DNA of 64,000 nt from Sacculina carcini. Lineage: Eukaryota > Arthropoda > Thecostraca > Sacculinidae. The stretch lies in the NCBI GenBank assembly GCA_916048095.2, contig OU696589.1, forward strand, positions 723,501 to 787,500. The letters run 5' to 3'. Position 1 is the first letter of the stretch, and the number at the start of each line of letters is the position of its first letter. The translations under genes and the position numbers were made by a program. Below the pieces are notes generated by a model. It saw only the letters and a list, made by a program, of their open reading frames with translations. It was not told where the DNA came from and searched no databases. Shown here piece after piece: positions 1 through 10,772 of the stretch.

Positions 1-489
1 GAGCTCGGGAGAGACAATCGGCAGCTGCGTGCCTCTCGCCAGGGCACCATGCAGCCGTGAATTGGAGATGAGCCAGCTGCGCTGGCTTCGCAGCCAGCTT
101 CAGTATTTATAAACATGATATAACAATTTCAGAAAACAAATCAATAAATGGATAATAAACGGTGCAAGGCAATACTGTGCACATCAATTATTATTGAGCT
201 TCCTAGAAGTTTACTGGCAGAATTTCATCGAAAACCTGACCAGCTTGTTCAGCCAGATTTTCTGGGAGGTGTCGTTGACTTGGATACGCCTTCACGATGT
301 TCGGTTCTAACTATTCAAGTAAACAAAAAATTGTTAACAATATACAAATAGCAATGATCGTCACGGTAAAAAATGTCAAAGAATGTTTGGCCTTTAAACA
401 GAATATCCACGAGGCCAACGTCATTCGAAAAAGGCCAAACATGGCTATCCTGGTGTGTGTGTGTGTTTGCGTGTGAGAGGTTTTATCTG

Positions 490-493
<4 letters not shown>
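1..493. other. Non-coding stretch, nothing recognised
   Basis: I see no supported gene or transposon part here. The open frame at 148-351 has no recognisable domain and lacks flanking splice signals, so I treat it as chance. Confidence 0.4.

Positions 494-555
<62 letters not shown>
494..555. repeat. (GT)n microsatellite
   Basis: About 30 uninterrupted GT units. The long Cys/Val reading frame over it is an artefact of the repeat. Confidence 0.98.
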
Positions 556-559
<4 letters not shown>

Positions 560-597
560 ATAGCTTATATCTGTATTGGTGCGTATGTGAGTGTGTG

Positions 598-635
598 TGC
601 ATTAGGGCTGCTCATTTGCATTAGGGCTGCTCATT
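598..635. repeat. 19-bp perfect tandem duplication
   Basis: Two exact copies of a 19-bp unit (TGC followed by ATTAGGGCTGCTCATT) sit head to tail just downstream of the GT tract. Confidence 0.95.
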
Positions 636-1333
636 TGTCATCTGCTCAACTTGCAGGCGCAAGTTCTTCACATTATTTAGATGACGGTGATTATAATGGT
701 GGTAAAATTATTGGAATCAAACGTGATTTGGGGCGCGAATTGCATTTGAAAATTTGAAAATTGACCAAAATTGGAAAACTTTCACATATTTTCCCCTTTC
801 ACAATATGGTATTCATTATATAGAAAATATATAACACTTTGCATCAAATATCTATACATTTTATTTTTAATGACATGTCTTTGTTGTATTACGCTGATTA
901 TTTGGCTGCGCAGGCTATCTCAAAAATGTGTAATAAAACTATAGCAGAACCAATTAACCGGCAATTTTGATCCGTTTTGGCGAAAATTGCACTGCTTTTT
1001 TGTTGTTTTTCATTGAGTCGCATCTATTCTCATGAAACAAAATTACCGTTATTCCACTATGATCGATGCAACGTGTAGAAGTCGTGACAGTCGGCAGTTG
1101 CTCCTACTTTGCATATTATAAGTACAGTCAACCAATGAATTAAACGTCACCAAATCAACACGCTTGTCGGTATAGTGGAAGTACAACGATCTTGTAAAAT
1201 ACAAAAAAACACATTGTGAACACGGTGCCGTGTACTCTTCAAGTCATACACAAACAATTAATAACTGCTTTGTACAACATGAAATACCAAAAACAATTAC
1301 TGCAATGTAAAACACAATACAATAACAGCAGCA
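636..1333. other. AT-rich stretch, nothing recognised
   Basis: There is an acceptor-like CAG at 654-656 after a pyrimidine-rich run, followed by a short open frame, but no matching donor or partner exon was found. Otherwise the stretch has no feature I can support. Confidence 0.3.
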
Positions 1334-1642
1334 CTAAATCCGATTTTTAAATCCGAGCATTTTCTTTCCGTGGTTTTCCACAAGGTGCATGACGTCTTGT
1401 AGCTGCTGTTCGTCTTTGGTAATTGATCCGATAAAATCGTCTAGGAGCTTTACACCTCTCTCAGCAATGTCATTGTAACAAAGTATGGTTTCGTGGTATG
1501 TATATATAGACATATTTGTGTATTTTTCGTTGTACATTATTTCTGTACATGCGAGTATTGAAGTTGTGAGCGAACCTACACGTGGCAGTGCACTAGGCAG
1601 TGCGGGCGATGCGGTTTCAAGTAGTTGCGCCCCCTGCATCAA
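1334..1642 (-). pseudogene. Fragment resembling an uncharacterised invertebrate protein family
   Basis: This open frame encodes 102 residues. Its C-terminal half (about residues 50-95) reads like a real protein: an NDIAERGVKLLDDF segment followed by ITKDEQQLQDVMHLVE. I associate this pattern (NDxAERgvkL ... qLqxllxvVexHrk) with the C-terminal part of widespread, unnamed invertebrate proteins that may themselves derive from mobile elements; this is memory-based and unverified. The N-terminal half looks like non-coding read-through. No intact gene surrounds it, so I regard it as a fragment. It could equally be one exon of a decayed host gene. Confidence 0.3.
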
Positions 1643-1970
1643 TGTTGTACGGGTGCATCGATATGTGTATTGCAGCTGCCTTGTTCGGTCGAGGAAGTGA
1701 CGCGTGCAGTGTGTGTGTGTGTGTATGTATGTCTGTGTGTATGCGTATTGCGGAGCGATATGATCATGAATCGGGAGTAGAGTGCAGGAGACGGTGTGAT
1801 GTGGGTGTTACTGCGTTTAGTGTGAAGTGGTTTACGGGGCAATATTGAGTGACTTGTCTGCACGGGCGTGCAGGTGTATTGTGGAACCATATTGTTGCTG
1901 TTTGTCTTTTGTTCCTTCGTTATTTCCCCTTACAATACACTTCATAACAAGCTAATCAGCCTACAGCATC

Positions 1971-3115
1971 ATGTCAGCGATGAACAACGACTGTGCAATG
2001 AGGTCGTTCAATGGTGATGGAGACGTCGTGGCGTGGCTTACAAAAGCCAGACTCGTAGCAAGACTGAAGAAGGTGGAAGATATCGCCGGCTATATTTCTC
2101 TGCATCTCGAAGGTAATGCTCTGGTGTTGTTCTTGGAGATGGACGAGTGTGATTAGGAGAGTGCTGAGAAGTTTGCGTGTGCCTTGAAAACAGCCTACAG
2201 TGATGCTTCGTTTTATGCATTTGGTAAGCTGTCCGAAGAGAGGTGGCAAGGTGAATCAGTGCATGTTTTCGCCACCGAGATTCGACGATTTGCTGGGTTG
2301 TCAAATTTTCACGGAGAAGCACTGGTCAATATTTGCCGACTGCAATTTGTGAATGGCTTCCCCAGACATCATATCGAGTTTGAAGAGAATGGAGAACGTG
2401 CACACAATGCAAATGTCGGTGCTAATAAATCACGCTCGTGTGCTGACTAAGAATAACGGACCGGTCGCGGCAGCATGCCATGACCGTAGTGACCCAGACA
2501 GCGAGAAGAGAAGTCCGCAATTCAGAGGGCAGTGCTTCGTATGCGGGGGCTCGCATATGTCACGAGCGTGTCCAAAGCGGGAGTTCGTTATATGCTACAA
2601 ATGCGGACAAAGAGGACATATATCCAGACGGTGCCGGCAGGGAAACGGCGCAGGAGTGACTGGTGCGCCAGCAGTCACTCCGACGACTCACTGAAGGCGC
2701 CAAGTACACTACCGATTATCGAAGCGAGACTGTCAGGTGAGACTGGTCATCCCTTAGTTGACACAGGCTGCTCAGTGGCAGTTGAACGTTCAAATTTGGT
2801 GGAAAATTTTGAGGGCAGTAGTTTGATGACGGCGTTCGATGGGCGGAAAGTTAAGTGTCGGGGTTATGCTTGGATTGATATTGAAGTGTCTGGTAAGCAA
2901 ATGAGTGTGCGTGCTGTAGTTGCTGACGATATTGTGGGTGACGTAGACATAGTTATCGTGATGAATATTATTGACAAGCTTGGCGTTGTTTTTCTGTGTG
3001 GCTCTAATGTGAAATTTGGTGTACACATTTGTGTCGCGAGTACAAGGAGTGATGTGTCTTGTGGTCAGTGTGAGGAAGTTGGTAGCTCCACAAAAGAGAA
3101 GATTTGGAATAAAAT
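1971..3115 (+). mobile_element. Ty3/Gypsy fossil: gag and protease region
   Basis: Broken LTR-retrotransposon fossil. The parts seen in order are a gag core (about 1971-2430, with a GDVVAWLTKARL segment), a pair of CCHC zinc knuckles (about 2530-2640: CFVCGGSHMSRAC and CYKCGQRGHISRRC) and a retropepsin-like region with a DTG triad (about 2755-3020). No reverse transcriptase, integrase or paired LTR is seen nearby, so the footprint ends at the (TA)n tract. It carries several breaks and looks old. Assignment to Gypsy rests on the gag type and the knuckle and protease order. Confidence 0.75.
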
Positions 3116-3159
3116 AATATAAAATTCAAATAACTGTAATTTACCGTTGATCTTGTGCA

Positions 3160-3807
<648 letters not shown>

Positions 3808-3951
3808 GCTGAGGCTCCCACAGCAAGCGAGTTGAGAGACTGGACATCAACGAATCATGTACAACTGGCACTTGCAGAAGGAGATCAAAGTACCGTTCAT
3901 CAGCTAGTACGGGCTCAGACTTCAATTCTTCAACAACTGCTAGCAGTTCAG
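3808..3951 (+). CDS. Candidate host gene A, exon (phase 0-0)
   Basis: This is the first of five plus-strand exon candidates that stay in phase to a stop (3808-3951, 4189-4350, 4605-4725, 5460-5581, 6439-6459; 570 bases, 189 residues plus stop). The exon starts after ...TTCACCAG and ends before a GTGGGC donor. It encodes 48 residues rich in Gln, Leu and Ala, with an amphipathic helix-like run (HQLVRAQTSILQQLLAVQ). I recognise no family. The opposite strand also has a 102-codon open frame here (3734-4042), so the strand is not certain. The 5' end of the gene is not identified, since no start codon is assigned. The evidence is splice signals, phase agreement and composition only. Confidence 0.4.
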
Positions 3952-4188
3952 GTGGGCACGAATAGGCTAGGACACAAATGGTGTATTCAAGAGACAGCAG
4001 CGGGTCCGGATATCTTTCTCTTGGTGGAAGATGCATAAGCATTTACTCGGATCCGTCTTTTGAAATTCCTGCATCCGATACTGATTGCATGAATACTCAT
4101 ATAAGCTCTCACATTCGAATTCAGGATATTACTGTGGATTTTTTCTCACATATTTAGTCATTTATGACAAATTTTCATATATTTGCAG

Positions 4189-4350
4189 CCTGGCTTTACG
4201 CCGACGGAGGAGAGTTCCATTACTGACTGCTCCACTGAAGCATCGCGCGTGTCAAGTTCCGCTGGACCGAGTGATATAACATTAGCAGAAAACAATGACT
4301 GCTTGAATCATGAACTCAATCATAAGCAACAACGCTTTTCACTTGCAAAG
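4189..4350 (+). CDS. Candidate host gene A, exon (phase 0-0)
   Basis: The acceptor is a pyrimidine-rich run ending TATTTGCAG and the donor is GTTTAT, which is weak. The 162-base exon encodes a polar, Ser/Thr/Glu-rich segment (starting PGFTPTEESSITDC). Its phases match the exons on both sides. No domain is recognised; the composition suggests a disordered linker. Confidence 0.45.
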
Positions 4351-4604
4351 GTTTATATTAGCTGAAATGCCGAATCGATTGATTATTTTTATAATAACGG
4401 TATTATTGTGTATTTACTTGATCAATATTTAAATAATTTTTGTGTCAGCTGATAATTTTCTTGTGTGTATTGCTAGTGTGTTATCGAAACCAAATTATAG
4501 TTCGTCGTATTACATATAATGAGTAGGAAAATTGGCGAAATTCGGTTGAGAAAAAATTGCACATGCTAAATTGGCTGGTTAACACTGATTGTGCACAACG
4601 GCAG

Positions 4605-4725
4605 CTGCGAGATCAGATGTTGAGTGATACGGCTACACTAGCTGTGAGCACGTTGCACGACTGTACTATGAAGGCCGAGAGTGTCGGCACTTTGGTAGAT
4701 GATGGAAGCTCGCTTACTGCCCGCG
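4605..4725 (+). CDS. Candidate host gene A, exon (phase 0-1)
   Basis: This exon lies between an acceptor (CACAACGGCAG) and the consensus-like donor GTGAGT at 4726-4731, the best donor in the region. It encodes 40 residues beginning LRDQMLSDTATLAV and ends in phase 1, matching the next exon. No family is recognised. Confidence 0.45.
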
Positions 4726-5459
4726 GTGAGTGCAAGCTCGGTTGCGAGAATTTCACTCCTTTTCAGTACCAGCCATGCACTGCTCTACAATAAGTAAATC
4801 ACATGCTTCCAGAATACTGATATAAAATTATCTAGAAATACATGCAATGCCCTACGATAAGTACGCATATGCTTTAGGATAGAACCGAAAATGTGAGAAG
4901 AGTAGATTGTTAATAGACTCTATCTCACTACCAAACTGGGTAAATTGAAAATGTGCCTTTGAAACTTCACTATTATGATTAATATGTAACTCATGTTTGA
5001 TTTATCATTAATTCCTATTGTTCACCATGCTATATGTATTTACATTCGCGTAGAAACAAACTGACATATGTTTTTGCTTTTGTGTGCTCCTGTTGCGTAT
5101 TTAAATTATCAAGTGAATATTTGCATTTATACACTTAACATGTGCTAAACATTTTTCTTGTGCAAAAATGTCTGCTTTGTTTATATATTCCATGTTTGTT
5201 TTTGTAAAGTATGACAAATAAACAACTATAAAATTGCATCAGGCATTAAAAATAGATATTTAAATAATCAAAACACATGTCTTCATTGTTGATTTCCTCT
5301 TAGGCGTCAAATGTTTAGGCTTGCTCCGCTGGTAGATGATTGGTATTTTATGATTACTCTGTTTAGGCCGCTCATGCAGCATTTTGCGGGTATACTCGCA
5401 TTCACACGAAATCGGGCAGATAAGCAATAGTAACACTGTGTTGATAGGTCGCTATTTAG
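4726..5459. other. Candidate intron of gene A
   Basis: AT-rich sequence between a GTGAGT donor and the CTATTTAG acceptor. No transposon part or conserved element is recognised. Confidence 0.35.
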
Positions 5460-5581
5460 CTACGATCCAGTTGACTGGAGCTTGCACTGGAGAAATTCTC
5501 CAATCGTCAGATATTGTCGAGCCAGCTCAGATCTCGTACCTGGCAAAGTCGACATTGTTGGCGGTGAACGCGGTAGCACAG
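5460..5581 (+). CDS. Candidate host gene A, exon (phase 1-0)
   Basis: The exon begins after CTATTTAG, an acceptor with a weak pyrimidine tract, and ends before GTAGGA. The first two bases complete the split codon from the previous exon. It encodes TIQLTGACTGEILQ and onwards to NAVAQ. Phase agreement supports it, but the weak acceptor does not. Confidence 0.4.
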
Positions 5582-6438
5582 GTAGGACGTTATTGTAATT
5601 GATTTTTCGCGTTCATTTGATAGTTTATTGACGCTGATAAGCATGTCGCTGCTAGCGAAGAGCTGCTGTGGCTCTGGTAGCAGGTGAAGAGATGCAAAAA
5701 AATGTTGTTTACGTGTTTTTTCTCTGCAAAAAACATGTTCTTTGTAGATTTTTTTGTTGTTTATGGTTTCTTAGAATTAGCCCCAATTGTCATCGGATGT
5801 TGGATTTTAATACATAGAAATGAGTTTAATTGATGTTTTGTACATATTTACGTGTCTTAATTCAAAGGTAATTTGATAATAGTATAAAAACAAAAATATT
5901 TATCAATAAATATCCCAGGAGACTGTTTGAGAGTGCATCCGGGTCCGGTGGTATAGGTTTTTCATTGAGAAAACCCATGTTTTTTTATAGATGGCCTTAA
6001 TTTTGTGGATATTTGAAATAATTTGTCAGCAGAACAAAACGAATTCATTGAGTAATCATGTGTTTTTAAAGAAACCATGGTTTTTTATGAACAAATGTAA
6101 TGATGTTTTTAAAAGTCGTTTTAAATTCGTTTTATTTAATGTACAGACTCCGAAAATTTTGACAGCAGAACAAGACAAGTTGATTGGTTGGTCAAGTATT
6201 TTTTGACAAACATTTATGTAAACTAACGCTTTTTAATGAAAGAATATTTTCTACAACAGTCTCTATGGAAGATAGATTTGATTGATGTACGTTCAAATAC
6301 CTTTTGTATTCTTTGGCCTCAGAGTCTTCTTAAGTTTACTTGTTTGCAATGTTATAATTGATTTATTCTTCCTATTGATATTGATTTAATCCGTTTTTAC
6401 GTTTATTTAATGATTTATCTCTTTTTTGCAAATTTCAG
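5582..6438. other. Candidate last intron of gene A
   Basis: Very T-rich sequence without long coding frames. It ends in a strong pyrimidine tract and TTTCAG at 6438. No other feature is supported. Confidence 0.3.
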
Positions 6439-6459
6439 TTACATATTCCGGACTCATAA
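6439..6459 (+). CDS. Candidate terminal exon of gene A
   Basis: In phase 0 after a strong acceptor (TCTTTTTTGCAAATTTCAG), the exon reads LHIPDS and then TAA at 6457-6459. The following 170 bases look like the 3' end of a CR1-like LINE (see 6470-6631). The acceptor may therefore belong to LINE sequence, and the exon could be exapted or spurious. Confidence 0.25.
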   Translation, partial: LHIPDS

Positions 6460-6469
6460 TTGCTACATG

Positions 6470-6631
6470 TTTGTGTTTCTGTTCTGCGCTGCATGTTTTT
6501 ACTTCACCCAACCTGCGCAATTGACCCAATTTCCCACTTGCTCCAGTATTATTTTGCGTGTCGCGCGCTTGTAACTATTGTGTGCGCTATATTAAATACA
6601 TGTTTGTTGTTGTTGCTGTTGTTGTTGTTGT
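6470..6631 (+). mobile_element. 3' end of a CR1-like LINE with (TTG)n tail
   Basis: The segment ends GCGCTATATTAAATACATG followed by a (TTG)n tail at about 6604-6631. The same terminal motif closes LINE-1, LINE-3 and the 32.5-kb copy in this window, so I read this as a short 5'-truncated LINE copy. Its left boundary is approximate. The ATTAAA at 6591-6596 could also serve as a poly(A) signal. Confidence 0.55.
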
Positions 6632-6643
6632 ATATCAAGTAGC

Positions 6644-6693
6644 CTGCTGGTATAAGCGGCTATCAAATCTGCTGGTATAAACGGCTATCAACG
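6644..6693. repeat. 25-bp tandem duplication
   Basis: Two near-identical copies of a 25-bp unit beginning CTGCTGGTATAA, head to tail. Confidence 0.9.
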
Positions 6694-7277
6694 GTGCTAT
6701 CAAAAACCACAATGCATCGGCGCATAACACAAAGATTAGTCGAGAAAAAATAGTGGCAAGAACAGATATATTGGTGCACGAAACGGGCAATAGGTGCTTG
6801 AAACTTTTGGAAGCCATTTACATAACAACAATTTGCACAAAAATCAACGTGCAATTGGAGAAAAATGTTGTTCTCCCCACCCAAAAACCCCCATCAAGCA
6901 GTGAGCTTGGACGCGCCCATGCGCGAGGTGCCACAAACGGCGGCGCGCAGTAGCGTGAGCCATAGGTGTCATCGACCTTAGGTGCGAATTACGCACACCG
7001 CGCGCATACACGAGGCGTGAAAATAGCACATACAATTGACGTCCTATATATACACACAATCGACAACAAACAAACGGCATTTAGTTGACCACATTGTCTG
7101 AGGATAGAGACCGGCTGCTCCTAAACGTTACACATCGGTGAATTACTGCACAAGCTCAACAGCGATCATCAAAATCTCGCACGAGCGATCGAGACAACGA
7201 GGAAAAATATTGAAAACTGCAAAGCCGCAGTCCAGTTTAATCTCGTTTGTCTGAATGAGAATATATATGTGTGTGTA
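6694..7277. other. Unassigned stretch left of an LTR
   Basis: No gene or repeat family is recognised. It includes a GC-richer patch at 6905-6960. Confidence 0.3.
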
Positions 7278-7453
7278 TGCGTTGTATGTCTGCATTGTAT
7301 TGCATTGTCTCCATTCATGTATATTATATAGCGGTGGTGTCATCTTGCACGAGCACACTGCGCGCTGGCCATGTTGCTAGAAGCGCGGAACAGCACTGCA
7401 TTGACAGCACTTGTGGGTAATAAACGTTACGTTGTTGCACGCGTTTCTTGACA
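7278..7453 (+). repeat. 5' LTR of Gypsy fossil A
   Basis: It starts TGCGTTGTATG and ends TTTCTTGACA (TG...CA). It aligns without length change to 18426-18601. Confidence 0.8.
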
Positions 7454-7460
7454 ATACGCA

Positions 7461-7480
7461 TGGTGTCAGAAGTGGGATAG
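7461..7480 (+). promoter_or_regulatory. Primer binding site-like sequence
   Basis: TGGTGTCAGAAGTGGGATAG lies 7 bases after the LTR end, the position and form expected for tRNA priming of Gypsy reverse transcription. Confidence 0.7.
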
Positions 7481-8069
7481 AGACCCATAATTATTCGGTG
7501 CTATCTTTCCGATCGGTTGTCGTGAGCTGTTTTTTGTACGGGTATGGCGGCTCGAGCCCCTCCTGAATTTACCTTATCCACAAAATCGCTCGCAAACGAG
7601 TGGATGCTGTGGCGTCGAGATTGGTCCTACTTTGCAGCGGCCAAAGAGTTGCGTGAAAAACCAGCGGATGTACAGATCGGGACGTTTTTCAATTGTAATG
7701 GTCGACAGGCACAAGAGATTGCCTTACATTTCGAGTGGTCGGAGAACGATGGTATCAATGCACTGCTGACGTCTTCAGTCTTCGTCGTGCCTTCGTCGTA
7801 GTCGGTCGTGTTTTGTGTCCGGTCTGATTCTGTATTGACTTCTGGTGTCCCTTGGAGCCCCTCGGCATTGCGTGAGCGTAGGTTTGCGATAGCATCTTCC
7901 CTTCCACCTGTGACGTGAATTCGTCCGTCTGTGTGTGTGTCTGTGCTTGTCCCTAGTGCGTCTCGTCAACTGGCACTCTAGGTGTATGCGTGTGTGCTTT
8001 CCTTTCTCGAATATCTCGCTCTGTCTACTGTTTTTTTCGCGACCTTTTCTCTCTTTCTGCGGGCTATCA

Positions 8070-8425
8070 TGGACGCGGTCTGCACTGTCTGCAAATTAGC
8101 TGGCAGCGATGTAGCCAGGTGTGTTTCCTGCTCGCTTTGCCCGGCGTGGGCTCACACAAAATGCGCTTGTCTCCAGGGAGTAAAATTGGACTCTCTGAAA
8201 ACTATCAACTGGATCTGCTCGCCCTGCATAGGACGTGCCAAGCTAGCGATCGAAATTGCCAGTAGCGTGAGTGGCTTCGGAGGTCGACTCTCTGCTATCG
8301 AGGCCAAAGTCGATTCCAACACTTCGGCTTTGGAGTCGGCTGTCTTGCCGCCAAAAACCGGTTCGTTCGTGGTTCATAACCCTGGTTCGTCTAACACGTT
8401 ACCGCCCGTGGCTACTTCCAAAAAA
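8070..8425 (+). pseudogene. LINE-1 ORF1 remnant (PHD-like finger)
   Basis: From the ATG at 8070 the frame encodes MDAVCTVCKLAGSD and a Cys/His cluster of PHD type (C-x2-C, C-x2-C, H-x2-C, then WICSPC). A short helical linker follows. PHD-type ORF1 proteins are known in CR1-group LINEs, where ORF1 binds the element RNA. After about residue 118 the frame runs out of recognisable ORF1 sequence, and endonuclease sequence from ORF2 begins in another frame. The rest of ORF1 and most of the endonuclease domain are therefore missing from this copy. It starts about 300 bases after the LINE's left edge, consistent with a 5' UTR. Confidence 0.7.
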
Positions 8426-10149
8426 ATGGCCTTGTCTCTGCTGTTTCTTCAGCCACCCACTTGTCTGGTCACACTCTTGATCTTATGTTATTTCCGTCCC
8501 CTGCACTTTCATCTGATCTGCCGATTCCTGATGTGGTTGTTCATCCTCCGGACTCCAGTATTTCTGACCACAGCCTTCTTCTGTGTGATCTCTCCCTTCC
8601 TTCTTGCGATACTCTCCGCTCTGTGCAACCACCCTTCCGGTCGTTTCGTAATATTGATCCTATTCAGTTTTATGCTCTCCTATCATATCACCTTCCGCTG
8701 CACCTGTTTTTGTCGTCTCCTATTGCTGAACTGCTACCTCTTTTTTCTCGCACTTTGTCCTTGATCAATGACTCTTTGTTTCCTCTTATGATTTCTTATA
8801 AAAAAGTTACGTCTTCCTCTCCTTGGATTTCATCTCATCTATTTTTCCTTAGACGCAAACAGCGACGCCTTGAGCGCCGTTGGAGGCGTTCTCCTTCTTC
8901 TGTCTCTTGGGCTTCTTATTGCGTCTCCCGTTCTTCATATATTTCGGCTTTCTCTACCGCCAAGCAGTCCTACTTCAAAAATCCCCTCTCATCTCTTTCT
9001 CGTTCTCCAAAAACGCTATGGTCTACTCTTAACTCTATCCGTGGCTCTAAGTCAGTCTCTCCTGCCTGTACTATTTCTGCGGATGATTTTGCCTCTTTCT
9101 TTTCAAATAAAGTTCAAATTGCTCGGTCTAGCCTCCCTATCTCGTCATCTCCACTGACACACACTGGTTCCAGTGGCGTATTTCCGTCATTTTCTCAAGT
9201 AGATATTTCTGAAGTTCTCTGTCCAATTTCTTCAACAAAGACCTCCTTTTCTCAAGCTGATCCAATAAATTTTCGTGCTATCTCTGATTCCGTTCTTCTA
9301 CTCGCTCCTTATTTTCTCCATCTTATAAATTCATCTTTTCTTCATGGATCGTTCCTTGCTGAAAAGCATGCTTCTGTTCTTCCTATACTCAAGAAACCCT
9401 CCCTTGATCCATATGTTTTGAAAAATTATCGGCCTGTCTCTCTCCTCAGTTTTCCCTATAAACTTCTTGAGTCGGTAATCTATTCTCAGCTCTTCTCCTT
9501 TGCTAATTCAGCACTTTTTCCTTTTCAGTCTGGTTTTAGGCCCTCTCATTCCACTGAATCTGTTGCTATTTCTGTTCTTGATCACACGTTTTCCCACTTA
9601 GCTACTGGTCGATCTGTACTCCTTGTTTTTCTTGACATGTCCTCTGCGTTTGACCTTGTTGATCACACCATTCTATTGTCTGATCCTTCTTCCCTTGGCA
9701 TCAGATCCTCGGCTCTTTCTGTTATTAAATCTTATCTTTCGGACAGATCCTACTCAATGAACTTCAACTCGTCTTCATCTCGCTGTGTTTCTCTCCTTTC
9801 CGGCGTACCGCAAGGATCTGTTCTTGGCCCTCTACTCTTCAACATTTATATGTCCTCGCTTAGTCCTATTCTTGAACGCCACTCTGTAACTTACCATATC
9901 TACGCTGACGATATTCAGTTTTTTGTTCCTCTTCCTCTTTCCTCCTCTTCCTTCATCTCTGATATTCTCTTCGACATCTTTTCTTGGGCTTCTTCTAGGT
10001 GCCTTGTCCTAAATCAATCTAAATCTGAGTTCATTGTTTTCCACCCTCCTCGAATTCCTCTTCCCAGACTTCCATTCCCTGTTTCTGACTCTGTGCGTGA
10101 CCTTGGTGTTATATTTGATTCTTCTCTTTCGTTCTCCAATAACATTATA

Positions 10150-10447
10150 CGACAGTAATGAACACGTTGGCTGAACTGCAATGTATTCGTGGACACAACA
10201 CGAAGCTAACTGCTGACAATGGTACACTCGTTCATACACCCCACTCTAGCACACGGACATACATACACGCTTACACAAGGATCATGTGTCACGAGCTTCA
10301 CCGCGCGTAACCATGAACGTTCACACAGTTACACACCAACATACATACACGCTCACACAATGTTAACGCTACGCAAGGCTATCGTACATCAATGACTCAC
10401 GCACGTGCAAACGTCATGGGCGTGTTGACACTACATACATACTGGCG
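10150..10447. mobile_element. 298-bp non-autonomous insertion with short TIRs
   Basis: It is inserted inside LINE-1 ORF2. It starts CGACAGTA and ends TACTGGCG (7 of 8 bases match as inverted repeats) and is flanked by ATA on both sides (10147-10149 and 10448-10450). Deleting the insert plus one ATA rejoins the LINE frame exactly (SFSNNIISEARTCRLILR). It has no coding capacity and no family assignment. A 3-bp duplication with a short TIR suggests a DNA transposon derivative. Confidence 0.7.
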
Positions 10448-10600
10448 ATATCTGAGGCCAGGACCTGTCGATTGATCCTACGCTCTCTGTATCAAATGCG
10501 TCCGTTTCTTGATCGTCCTTATGCCATTAAGCTTGTTGTCTCTCTTATTTTCACTCGCATTGATTCAAATTCAAATTCAATGTATTGAGCCTCCAACAGG

Positions 10601-10628
10601 CTATATATATACATAAACATATACATAT

Positions 10629-10684
<56 letters not shown>

Positions 10685-10705
10685 GTACACATATATACAT
10701 TTAAA
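10601..10705. repeat. (TA)n/(CA)n microsatellite in LINE-2 3' UTR
   Basis: A mixed ATAC, CA and TA tract with about 20 uninterrupted TA units at 10639-10680. Confidence 0.95.
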
Positions 10706-10772
10706 AAAACAAACACATACACGCCATCAAATTGCACAGCAGCATTCAAATAGTTCAATACATGCAATATGT

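Noticed and set aside
657-757. Possible exon after the CTCAACTTGCAG acceptor
   Set aside because: No donor and no partner exon fit, and the frame ends quickly in a stop.
6591-6596. ATTAAA as the poly(A) signal of gene A
   Set aside because: It lies within the conserved LINE 3' end motif, so it cannot be credited to the host gene without transcript data.
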